The position numbers and the translations under genes were made by a program. Of a stretch of DNA of 64,000 bases, positions 1-10,084 are shown piece after piece. The DNA lies in assembly GCA_004352715.1 (NCBI GenBank), contig SCFE01000093.1, positions 443,649-507,648 of the forward strand, given 5' to 3'. The notes under the pieces were generated by a model. It ran no database searches. It saw nothing but the letters and a program-made list of their open reading frames with translations, and was not told where the DNA came from. Source of the stretch: Hofstenia miamia. Taxonomy: Eukaryota > Xenacoelomorpha > Acoela. Numbering within the stretch: the first letter of the stretch is position 1; each line of letters starts with the position of its first letter.

Positions 1-123
1 GTCATGTTTCCTGATATATACAGGCACATCTTTCCTTATAGAAGAATGTTCAATTATTATAAATNACTATTTTGAAAAAAAGGCAAAAAATATTACAACT
101 TTGTTACTTCTGACTCCGAGTCA

Positions 124-124
<1 letters not shown>

Positions 125-155
<31 letters not shown>
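125..155. repeat. (TA)n microsatellite
   Basis: A run of about 15 uninterrupted TA dinucleotides. A single unresolved base (N) lies at 65, just upstream. Confidence 0.95.
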
Positions 156-161
<6 letters not shown>

Positions 162-576
162 CCTTAATGCTAAGCTTTTTTTTATCGTTTTATGAAGAAC
201 AATAAAAATTTTAACTGAAAATGCTTTCGGTATTTACTGTGCCATCGTCAGTCAAAAACAAAATTAATTGGTGTGTGGGAAAATTTGGTGCTGTGTATTT
301 ATTTTCCATAATTTAGCTACAGCTTCCAGTGTGATTTTTATTATATTAAATCATTGGCTGCTAAGCTTTTCTTAGTAAAATGAATAAACAAGAGAAATTA
401 CTAGTGACATGTGCAAGCATTACGTAATGCTCAAAGACAAGCGGCTGCACCCTGATTCGATGAGTAGCTGGAAAATATGGAATTTGTAAATAAGAATTAG
501 AATTCAAGGGGTTTTAAACTTCTCATTGGTTAACCGCCAGTCAATCACTGGGAAGGCTATAAAATGTCTGCAGTAA

Positions 577-817
577 AATGTTGAGAAAAGACAGCCGAAA
601 ACCGGGACAACAACAGCAGAAGTAAGTGCTGTCGGTCCACTCCAACTATTTCGACAAGAAGCGGCAGTAAGAAAGAGTGCAGACGTGAGCATTAGAAGTA
701 AAGATACGTTCACCTATGCTTTAGAAGGGAAACTCTTTATCACTCTGATCCCACCTTGTCCGAGACCCGACGACCCCGATTGTATCACTTCAGCAAAAAA
801 AGAAATGTGTTTCCTTG
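577..817 (+). other. Possible coding exon, unknown gene
   Basis: An 80-codon open stretch, clearly less AT-rich than its surroundings, follows a possible acceptor (tctgcag, ending 573) and ends at a good splice donor, G|GTAAGA, at 817/818. The end of the reading contains a proline- and cysteine-rich segment (PPCPRPDDPDC). There is no start codon in frame, so it would be an internal exon. No homology recognised. The opposite strand (504-713) is also open and begins with a hydrophobic signal-peptide-like stretch, so strand and reality are both uncertain. Confidence 0.2.
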
Positions 818-1489
818 GTAAGAACCTCCCTTGTTTTGGTTAGAAAATAGGAGCCAAGGGATTATTAGGTTTTAGTGATAGATAGCGTTTTTTATTAGCA
901 ATATAGTGGTTAAAATAAAAGTTATTACACTCTTTTGTTGGTTTTCACAGAAACCAAACTTGTCTCTTTATAACTATTAATAATTTCGCGTAAGCAAGTT
1001 ACTGAAACCGATTAGATAGTGTAGCCAAAATCTTTAAGCTCTTGGTTCAGAAGCATTCGCCAGTATTTAACCCGATCTTAATTGTGCATTTAAGATAAAA
1101 CTGTTTGAAAACTTGCCTAAGGTTCATCATAAACACACGATCGTGAAATTAGTTAAACATTAGTGTAGTGTTAAGCAGTAATAAAAAGTAGTAGGTGACC
1201 TTGTAATACTAAATTAATCCTATTTTTGATAAACTGTTAGGAATAGGAGCTACTGCTAGAATAATTTTTTCCAGAATCAGTAGCATTAGGAAAGTTAATT
1301 GGTTCTTTTGTAAGCTTTCTATTGAGAAATAAAAGAACTAGGTTGTGAGTGCAAAAATAAACTGTTCAAAAATCAGAATTATCTAGAAAGTATAAATTTT
1401 ATTTAGTAAAACGATTTTCCAAAAAGGGTTAAAACTATAAATTTACAGATCATTAATTAATATCAAACTAAACTAAAATAAATGAAGAG
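818..1489. other. No recognised feature
   Basis: AT-rich sequence with short imperfect A/T tracts. No coding exon, RNA gene or terminal repeat recognised. Confidence 0.5.
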
Positions 1490-1650
1490 TTTGATGACAG
1501 TTTGTATCTAAATTAGGTTTCTCTTCATTAATATAAATTGATTCTGCGATCTTGGTGTACTTGTGTTTCATTAAAATATTAAAGTCGGATGCTGATGCTT
1601 TATGTATTTTTGAGTGCATAAAAATGTCAGATTGTAAATGTCCATATAGA
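1490..1650 (-). pseudogene. Penelope-like element, C-terminal end of GIY-YIG endonuclease ORF
   Basis: Reverse-strand reading gives SDIFMHSKIHKASASDF and then KIAESIYINEEKP. This resembles the region after the GIY-YIG core in Penelope-like retroelements, where a few dozen residues end in an E-x-x-x-I-x-x-x-x-P pattern. The reading stops exactly at the left target-site copy of the hAT element at 1651 and continues on the other side of it, where YIGETKRHLKTRI is readable at about 5290-5345. The two halves are therefore one gene interrupted by transposition. The copy is decayed, with frameshifts and stops upstream. Confidence 0.6.
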
Positions 1651-2851
1651 CAGGGACGGATCTAGGAATTTACAAATGGGTTGGCGGTTTGATATATATT
1701 TGAGTTGAAAGTAGACTAATTAAATAAAATGGAAAAAAGTAGTGTTGAGTCATGTCAGGATCTTTGAATTAGGTGTATCAGGATTAATCATGTCAGGCAA
1801 GTTTTGAGAAGTTGTAAAGCAGGTCCAGAAGAAAAAAACAAACTCAGGTTTAACAGCATTCATGTTGTTGGGTCAATTTCATATAATTTTGGTTATATTT
1901 GCTTGAGTACATCTCGTTAACGGATTATGGCTTGGCACCATTACTTTGCTTCGCTGCTTTTCATGATTAAATATGTAATGTGCAATATCAAAATGGCAGG
2001 ACTAACAGTTTATTATTTCTGCATTCTACCTCTTCAAAGTCAATGGCAAATGTTTTGTTGATTTATGATTGGTTTGCTACATGAAAAATTTATGATCACT
2101 AATCTCTGAATTTTAGTATTTATATTAAGGACATCTTAAAGAATATCAACAGGTTACTATGGATGCATTACCGGATTTAATTATAAAAAATGATTTAATT
2201 AGATTGATTTTTGTTCTTTTTCTGAGAATATGTTAGTATCTAAATCTAATTTGCATTGATATACATTATAAATGTAAAGGGGAAATATAATTCAATGACA
2301 GGAGGAAACCGTTCTCTATAGACATCAGGATCCGGTTTGATGCTGAAGCAGGACAGATATGAAGTGCAGGTGAACACATCACTAACAAACACTATAGAAC
2401 GGTTATATGAAGGGATGTACAAATATAAAAGAGGACCATTTTATGCAAACATAATTTTGGCATTTCAGATTATCAAATACATTGCTCTAAGCAAATGCCT
2501 AAATAATCAAATCAACATCACTCGTAAACCTTCAGCGGAAATGTGTTCTTAAGTCTAATTATTTTATGTTCTAGTTTATATAATTGGTCGTCTCAGCTCA
2601 ATTCAATTCAATAAGAAATTGTTTCCCGCTAGCCATAAACATTAGTAAGCGTTTTTGCAATAGCAGGCTCAGTCAGCACTGCCTGGACTGCTATTAGCAA
2701 ACCAGTGTTATAGTGATGTTGATTTGACGGGTAATAAATTACAACTGAGTTATTGAAAATGTTTTTTGTTTAGCCGTTGATATTATCACGATGTTTACGC
2801 CTCATTTATGTTTATTAACAGTTAGAACCTGTTTACATTTTTACTACTTGT

Positions 2852-3324
2852 AAGTGGGTCAAACCGTGTCTGGGTCAAATTGGCTCACATTTTTGTGTAG
2901 TTGGGTCTGGGTCTACTAACATAATTTTGAATTGGGTCAAATTTGGTCTGGGTCAAATTAATGCTGTATAATGTTCAAGTTGAACTTTGTATCTGTAAAA
3001 TAATTATTGTCAATAAATAATTGTCACATACATGTATATCTTTCAATTTTGTTCAACTAAGATTCATGTTACCCATGTTTACAATAGAAGAATAGATTAG
3101 TTTTGCAATGTTATTCATGTTTGTTTATTAGATATATTAATCAGAAACTTTTTTTGTGTGAAACTGGGACATAATTTAAATTTAAATTGGGTCTGTGTCA
3201 GCTCGGCTTCGGGTCCAAATGGGTCTGGGTCAGTTCGGATGTGGGTCCAATTGGGTCTGGGTCAGCTCAGATGTGGGTCCAAATGGGTCTGGGTCAACAT
3301 TCAGTGACCCACTTACACCTCTGA
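2852..3324. mobile_element. MITE with GGGTC-rich subterminal repeats
   Basis: Left end reads TGTAAGTGGGTC and the right end its complement GACCCACTTACA, followed by CCTCTG. Just inside both ends the motif GGGTCTGGGTCAAATTGG or GGGTCNGCTCGG recurs many times (2862-2960, 3188-3310). Short inverted ends plus clustered subterminal motifs fit a non-autonomous hAT-like element. The outermost six bases differ between ends and no target duplication is visible, so the copy is old. It sits inside the larger hAT at 1651-5277. Confidence 0.55.
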
Positions 3325-3336
3325 CTTGGACACAGT

Positions 3337-3720
3337 TTGGGGTACTTTTTGTACTCCACAGATATTATTGAATAATGCAGCAAGGCTATCGCTTAAAAGA
3401 GTATAAGAAACATGTTTGTGTTGCACAAAGGAGTTTCTTCACATTCCAGTTGAAATATCATCGCTGATATTCCACTTTGCTAGTTTCTTTTGAGGGCGGA
3501 CCATTACCATGCAAAGCACTCTTCGCTGTCATAAGCGACTCATTGCGTCTTACGCAATTTTCGTAGCCATGACCAAGGCTGTAAAAGAGGCATTATGTCC
3601 AGCGCAGAATGCAGGCCTACCCAACCCCGATGGGCCACGGACTGGATGAGACAGAAAAAATATTCATGCGGGTTTTGGGCCGGGCCAAAAATATATGAAC
3701 TCTAGGCTGAGGTGCGGGCC
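3337..3720. repeat. Interspersed repeat shared with 41985-42390
   Basis: Both copies begin with a GGGGTac/ct-TTTTTGTAC hairpin, continue with a similar 'agatattattg.ataat' stretch and 'tgttgcacaaa', and end in a GGGCC-rich part with 'gcgggccataa'. The second copy lies directly upstream of a DUF4371-type hAT transposase, so this is probably hAT internal or terminal sequence. Confidence 0.6.
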
Positions 3721-4866
3721 ATAAATTTTTACAAGCTTCCCAAAACTATATTTTAATTGATTTCCATTTATATAACCCGTTTATTCTGCAGCTTGCATTC
3801 AACAAACTGCTGCAGGCTATTAATAGTTTTTTGTTGATTTTGTTGTTGTTCCTTACAATGTCTGCTTCGAGATTTACCAAAAACTACCATTCCTTTCCAA
3901 CCTTTGGTATGGGAAAAAAGGCCTACAAATGAATGTAGATTATAAGCAAGATGAGCATAATATTAAAATTATATGTTATATCTTTTGTTACTGAGCAACA
4001 ACTATAACCATTAACTGCTAGTATCAAGTTATTAACTATTTTCAGGATTTTCTAGAATTTATCTCAAACAATATAGACATGCCTTGGATAAGTAACAAGA
4101 AAAAAATACTTCAGATTAATTCTATAGTCTAAAAATGAAAATCATAAAAACACTCTAAAATCCCAAAACTATAGTTAAGTTTTCATTGTAAACGTCACAG
4201 TGTCACTTGTTTTCATTTGTTATGGTTCTGATAATGACGATGGTTCCAGTAGTTCTAAGATGGTATCAAAGAATACAATGACATTTTTCAATTATTTTTA
4301 AAATTCTCTGGCATAATGTATTCTACAAATAAGTGTGGTAATCTGTTTTTGCTTTGGGAATGTATGAGGACAATTCATAACCTCTTTGCCAAAGTGCACT
4401 GATCATGAACAGTGCAATGTAAAATATGTTAGTTATATAGCTATCAGTAAATCTGTTTTTAATCCTTACCTGAATATCTTAATCGTATCTAACTATTGAG
4501 GAGAATTTTAGCCATTGGAACCCAATCCATAGTTGCAGTACAGGACTACCAGGATTGCTTTGAGTCATTAACCCCTTTTATATGAAATACATGTATGCAT
4601 TTCACTCTATTCTCAGAGCGAAAAATCTATTTCCTTTTCAAAATGCAGTATAATTGTTGAATATCCGTCTACAATATAATTTTGCAAACTGTTTTATCTC
4701 CAAAATGCCCCAAAGTTTTATTCATTTTGGAGCATTAGTAGATACAATTTGTGGTGAACTATGCCATTTTGTCAAAGATATCCACTTATGACAGTTTAAG
4801 TTTTGAATATTGCGTAGCTCACGTTTTTTTGAAGATGCAAGAGTCAAATGATTGAGGCTGAATATC

Positions 4867-4886
4867 TGGGGTACAAAAAGTACCCC
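4867..4886. repeat. Perfect hairpin TGGGGTAC/GTACCCCA
   Basis: An 8-bp stem around an AAAAA loop. A weaker version, TGGGGTA/TACCCCA with a 7-base loop, lies at 5045-5065. Related hairpins occur at about 3338 and 41992, and this pair is repeated at 6451 and 6629 in the duplicated block. Confidence 0.7.
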
Positions 4887-5277
4887 AAACAGTGTTTACG
4901 TAGTATACAACAATATTTCAGATAGTTATGCTCAAATTTTGTTGAAACTTTTAAATATGGTATTTCTATGTTTTTCAAGAAAAGTCAATAAATATCAGCA
5001 AGTTTCATTTAAATCTTTTAAAACTGTTAAAGAATTAAGTTCTCTGGGGTAGAAACAATACCCCAAACCGTATTTAACTGTTAATCATATAGTCATAAAA
5101 TTTTAAATTATAAGATGAGTCGGATTAACAGCAGCATTTAAAAATCATGAACTACTTTTTAATTATTAGATTGGATTCAACACTGTTAATAAGTGCATAA
5201 GCATATAATTTTAAAATTATAAAATCGAAGCCAAAGGCGGCGGCTGCAACCCCCGCCCATCCCCTAAATCTGTCCTG

Positions 5278-5640
5278 CATATAGATGTTATTGAATTCGT
5301 GTTTTCAAATGCCTTTTAGTTTCACCAATGTAGAAGACAATTATATTTGTAAACAATTGATGGAACCAAAGGGATTAACTGTCATATTTTCGGAGTTGTA
5401 AGTTTTCATAATTTTCCTATAAAATTATTTCTGGAGGCATGTATCATTAGTGAGTCCACCACTAGTTGTTTATCTTCATGCGCACGCAATCTGTAAAATT
5501 TCATTTGGCAAAACCTTCTCATTAACTAGCTTTTGGACGGCAGTGCAATCTCATCGTTTACCTTTTAAAAAAAAATTTTGGCATGAAGTGACAACGAATA
5601 TTGGCCCATTTATCAAGAAAATTCAACATTCATTAAAGTA
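5278..5640 (-). pseudogene. Penelope-like element, GIY-YIG endonuclease fragment
   Basis: On the reverse strand IVYKYNC and, after a frame change, VFYIGETKRHLKTRIQ can be read at about 5390-5290. 'YIGET.R.L..R' is the core of the GIY-YIG nuclease fused to the reverse transcriptase in Penelope-like retroelements. The reading runs to the right target-site copy of the hAT at 5277 and resumes at 1650. Frameshifts and stops show it is dead. The same block is present again at 6862-7224 within the probable assembly duplicate. Confidence 0.65.
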
Positions 5641-5650
5641 AACTAAAAAN

Positions 5651-7233
5651 AACAATATAGACATGCCTTGGATAAGTAACAAGAAAAAAATACTTCAGAT
5701 TAATTCTATAGTCTAAAAATGAAAATCATAAAAACACTCTAAAATCCCAAAACTATAGTTAAGTTTTCATTGTAAACGTCACAGTGTCACTTGTTTTCAT
5801 TTGTTATGGTTCTGATAATGACGATGGTTCCAGTAGTTCTAAGATGGTATCAAAGAATACAATGACATTTTTCAATTATTTTTAGAATTCTCTGGCATAA
5901 TGTATTCTACAAATAAGTGTGGTAATCTGTTTTTGCTTTGGGAATGTATGAGGACAATTCATAACCTCTTTGCCAAAGTGCACTGATCATGAACAGTGCA
6001 ATGTAAAATATGTTAGTTATATAGCTATCAGTAAATCTGTTTTTAATCCTTACCTGAATATCTTAATCGTATCTAACTATTGAGGAGAATTTTAGCCATT
6101 GGAACCCAATCCATAGTTGCAGTACAGGACTACCAGGATTGCTTTGAGTCATTAACCCCTTTTATATGAAATACATGTATGCATTTCACTCTATTCTCAG
6201 AGCGAAAAATCTATTTCCTTTTCAAAATGCAGTATAATTGTTGAATATCCGTGTACAATATAATTTTGCAAACTGTTTTATCTCCAAAATGCCCCAAAGT
6301 TTTATTCATTTTGGAGCATTAGTAGATACAATTTGTGGTGAACTATGCCATTTTGTCAAAGATATCCACTTATGACAGTTTAAGTTTTGAATATTGCGTA
6401 GCTCACGTTTTTTTGAAGATGCAAGAGTCAAATGATTGAGGCTGAATATCTGGGGTACAAAAAGTACCCCAAACAGTGTTTACGTAGTATACAACAATAT
6501 TTCAGATAGTTATGCTCAAATTTTGTTGAAACTTTTAAATATGGTATTTCTATGTTTTTCAAGAAAAGTCAATAAATATCAGCAAGTTTCATTTAAATCT
6601 TTTAAAACTGTTAAAGAATTAAGTTCTCTGGGGTAGAAACAATACCCCAAACCGTATTTAACTGTTAATCATATAGTCATAAAATTTTAAATTATAAGAT
6701 GAGTCGGATTAACAGCAGCATTTAAAAATCATGAACTACTTTTTAATTATTAGATTGGATTCAACACTGTTAATAAGTGCATAAGCATATAATTTTAAAA
6801 TTATAAAATCGAAGCCAAAGGCGGCGGCTGCAACCCCCGCCCATCCCCTAAATCTGTCCTGCATATAGATGTTATTGAATTCGTGTTTTCAAATGCCTTT
6901 TAGTTTCACCAATGTAGAAGACAATTATATTTGTAAACAATTGATGGAACCAAAGGGATTAACTGTCATATTTTCGGAGTTGTAAGTTTTCATAATTTTC
7001 CTATAAAATTATTTCTGGAGGCATGTATCATTAGTGAGTCCACCACTAGTTGTTTATCTTCATGCGCACGCAATCTGTAAAATTTCATTTGGCAAAACCT
7101 TCTCATTAACTAGCTTTTGGACGGCAGTGCAATCTCATCGTTTACCTTTTAAAAAAAAATTTTGGCATGAAGTGACAACGAATATTGGCCCATTTATCAA
7201 GAAAATTCAACATTCATTAAAGTAAACTAAAAA
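5651..7233. repeat. Copy 2 of near-identical tandem duplication, probably an assembly artefact
   Basis: Second copy of 4067-5649. It includes the right end of the hAT element (to 6861) and the GIY-YIG fragment. Features in this block should not be counted twice. Confidence 0.9.
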
Positions 7234-7328
7234 AGTTTCAAAAGATTTTTCCTTTCTCGGAGGTAACATAAAATAATACCCTACGCCTAACCCTATTAGC
7301 CTCGGGCTTTCGAGGTCTTAGAAGCCCC

Positions 7329-7634
7329 TGGTGGAGCACATTGATGATCCACCTCTTTAACTTTAGATGGGATTGAGCCATAACATTTTGGCCAGAATTA
7401 CCGTATTTTATCTTAGTTAGGTTTTTGCAAAAAAATTCAAAATTTTTTTATCATGTGATGACATCACGAAATATGTTAACAATTGAGGGAAGTTTGCAAA
7501 AAAGTTTCTTAATGTTTTCTTATCCATTTTAAAATTTGACGAAAATAATCAAAGTTTGACCCAATCCACCCACGAATTAATGTGCACCAGTAACAAAATC
7601 AGGAGGTGAAGCGCAATGTGCTCCTGGGGCTAGA
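7329..7634. mobile_element. Possible MITE, about 300 bp
   Basis: The left end reads AGCCCCTGGTGGAGCACATTG. The right end CAATGTGCTCCTGGGGCT is its imperfect inverted complement (one 3-base difference). No target duplication was identified. Confidence 0.4.
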
Positions 7635-8990
7635 AAAATTAAGCAAAATCGAAATTTATTGTTGTTAAAACTAGTTGCAAGAATGGCAACCACGTCGACA
7701 GCTAGATGTGATAGAAATGTGTTCTTGGCAATGAAACAATCATCAACTTGTGAAATAGTTCTAAAACTCTTTACATTTTTCTGTCAAAAAGACTTTACAG
7801 GTTGTTGTTTAGCACAATCAATTTCAAAATCAACCTCAAAGCCTGAAGATTTTGATACGCTACAGCACTTCTAGAATTATTGAAGAATATAATGCTGATA
7901 TATTTAGGGTTTTAGCAGCAGTGGTGCTGTCCAATTTTGTTAACAATGGGGCCCTATTAACCTAAAATTTTGGTCCCTACATACGTCATAAAAACGTTTA
8001 CATACCAGAAACGCACATTGCTGACAAGGTTGACAAAATTATTATCAAACAGAAGATTAAATTTTAGACTTAAAAAATTGTTTTTAATAATCCTGCAGAC
8101 TACGATTTGTGATTCTAAAATGTCTAGATGGGCAATGGCCCCATTTTTTCAAGCAATCTTTTCTGCAGATGAAAAGTTTCTCCCAGATTGTGATGGTGAT
8201 CTGGGGATAATAAATTTGTTAAACTATTTTAAAGTGCTTACAATGCTGCTCTTTTTGTTTTTTAACCTGGAGAGTCTCATTATCCACATTGGGTAATACC
8301 AGTTGGATGTTGGGTGTATATACATTCTAAAAATCATTGAACGAAAGTGTGAAAGTATATATACATATATGGCCTTCACAAATTGAATTTTGTGAATATT
8401 TAATATCAGGTTTTATTTGCATTGGAAGATCAACAAACATACAAATTTACTTTTACTGAATTTTGTGGACTTGTAGTTCTTACCATTGTATTTTTAATGC
8501 TCAGTTTTTAATCAAATATGAATATTAATCAAAAGCAAATATCCAGAATGCTATTGCGCATTTTTTTGAATGTCAAAACAGTTGTTGAAAATGAATGGCG
8601 AGATTACTGAACTTGATAGGCAGACAAAATATTTAAGCATGGATTAAGAATTATAATTGAACTAGTACTTAAGCAAAATCAAATACGGAAAAATCATAAT
8701 TAGCCAATTGAATAGTGAATTATTTTCTATATCTTTTATTATTGTTGTAATATTTTTCAAAAAACATCTGTAAGCCAATTACTATTGGCTAGCGACAAAA
8801 CTCAATTACAAAAAACCTAAAATAATAATATTAAATCAAAATTAAAAAGATTGAAATATGGTACTGGTAGAGTGTAATTGGAGTTGGAGGCTGAAATCTG
8901 GCCTCCAAATTCTAAACAAATAAACTAAATATTTAGAACTGAACTAAACAAGTCTTAGTTAACTAAACAGACACAATCCTGTTATCTTGG
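7635..8990. other. No recognised feature
   Basis: Several short open stretches (for example 7970-8296) occur, but none resembles a known protein and none has convincing splice sites. Upstream otopetrin exons could lie here; none was recognised. Confidence 0.4.
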
Positions 8991-8997
8991 TCTTTAA

Positions 8998-9191
8998 GGC
9001 TCGAAACACACGATGATTATTTCCGCGCGGAATTCCTGAGATAATTGGTTATGATTAAAATATTCACTATTTGTTCGCTATTAAATTGTATACGCGGTAA
9101 ATAATCATCGTTTGTTTGCAAATTTGTTTTAATCACAAACCATTATCTTAGGAATTCTGCGCGGAAATAATCATTGTACGGGTATCGGGCC
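8998..9191. mobile_element. 194-bp MITE, PIF/Harbinger-like
   Basis: The outer 60 or so bases at each end are inverted complements. Left begins GGCTCGAAACAC then GATTATTTCCGCGC; right complement begins GGCCCGATACCC then GATTATTTCCGCGC. The element is flanked by TAA on both sides (8995-8997, 9192-9194). A 3-bp TWA target duplication is typical of PIF/Harbinger elements. No coding capacity. Confidence 0.65.
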
Positions 9192-9475
9192 TAAGAACAT
9201 CTTCTGAGTATTTCATTGATCCAGGATTCTACATACAAATATCTGCATCTACAAGCTCACCAAATTTATACAAAAATCAGTTTCAGTTGTATATTTCAAG
9301 CTTAAAAGCTGTACATTATATTTGATAAAATTATTATGACGCTGGGACGAGTAAATTCTACGGAATTTAATTCTTTTACAGAACAGAAACGAAATTTTGA
9401 TTTTATGAGCACTCAATAATTATAAGAAACCAATCAAACAATAAACAAATATTTTCAATGGATGTATATTCTCAT

Positions 9476-9662
9476 CAGACTTGTCAACGAACCGAGCCGA
9501 GCCGAGCTTGAGCAGAGTATTGGATATACAACGAGCCCAAAACGAGCCGTTTTTAAGCAAACCAAATTTATACTGCTGCTTGTTAATTAGATTATGCAGA
9601 TTTTTCTTATTTTTCATTCAATATTCCTTACTTATAATCGTATTTTAGAAATGTTTATTAAA
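9476..9662. mobile_element. hAT-like MITE, truncated copy (GAGCCGAGC family)
   Basis: Starts CAGACTTGTCAACGA followed by CCGAGCCGAGCCGAGC, and matches the reverse complement of the intact 220-bp element at 19519-19738 until about 9662, where homology stops. The far inverted repeat is missing. Confidence 0.75.
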
Positions 9663-9862
9663 TAATAGGAAGAGCAATTGAAGAAATTCTGAGAGCACAA
9701 TATTTTTTAAAAAAATAACGAGTCTGGTCTAACTGAAGGCTGCAATTGTGCTACCGACTCTCTAGGAAAACAATTTTAAGCACTTATATTTCGAGTCGGT
9801 CAAAATTGCGTTTAATGAAAGTTTCAACGTCATTATATTTAGATGTACGGCAATAAATGCAG

Positions 9863-10084
9863 GAATGCATGGCAATATTGAACTATTGGCCACACTCTTC
9901 TATCCTTGCATTATCGAAAAATCCTTAATTGCAGCGGAATTCTTCTGTATATTGGCTATAAATGTATCTCAGCCTAAAGTCATTGAAAACAAAGCATCAA
10001 AAGAAATAGTTTTTGGAAAGAATCACATGTCCGATTGGAATCATCATTTTTTTATAAAATTTTCAAAAGCAGGGATAATAACAG
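9863..10084 (+). CDS. Otopetrin-like exon a
   Basis: Acceptor aatgcag (ends 9862) and donor G|GTAAAG (10085). Encodes the FYPCIIEKSLIAA block. The last 64 bases and the following intron are duplicated at 31630. Confidence 0.65.

Larger units (their letters stand above)
1651..5277. mobile_element. hAT-superfamily transposon (non-autonomous or decayed), 3.6 kb
   Basis: The left end starts CAGGGACGGATCTAGG and the right end reads CCTAAATCTGTCCTG, whose complement CAGGACAGATTTAGG is an imperfect terminal inverted repeat of the left. Both ends are flanked by the identical octamer CATATAGA (1643-1650 and 5278-5285). An 8-bp target duplication and CAGG-type ends are hAT hallmarks; the CAGGG-CGGATC-AGG type is known from ZMYM/DUF4371-like hATs. 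No transposase is readable inside. The interior holds a second element (2852-3324), a segment also found beside a real hAT transposase at 42 kb (3337-3720), and hairpins. Its right part is repeated at 5651-6861 by what looks like an assembly artefact. Confidence 0.75.
4067..5649. repeat. Copy 1 of near-identical 1583-bp tandem duplication
   Basis: Matches 5651-7233 base for base at a constant offset of 1584, with only a few visible substitutions. The two copies are separated by one N at 5650. This is most easily explained as two contig ends that overlap but were joined without merging. Confidence 0.9.

Noticed and set aside
504-713. Reverse-strand reading with a hydrophobic start like a signal peptide
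   Set aside because: Only 69 codons, overlaps the + strand exon-like stretch, and has no Kozak context, splice sites or known homologue.
2337-2552. 71-codon + strand open reading inside the hAT
   Set aside because: No transposase or other motif; length is within chance for this base composition.
4852-5052. Two identical pairs of small ORFs (4852/6436 and 5450/7034) suggesting a conserved tandem gene
   Set aside because: They are identical because the block is duplicated around a single N, not because of selection; no motif.
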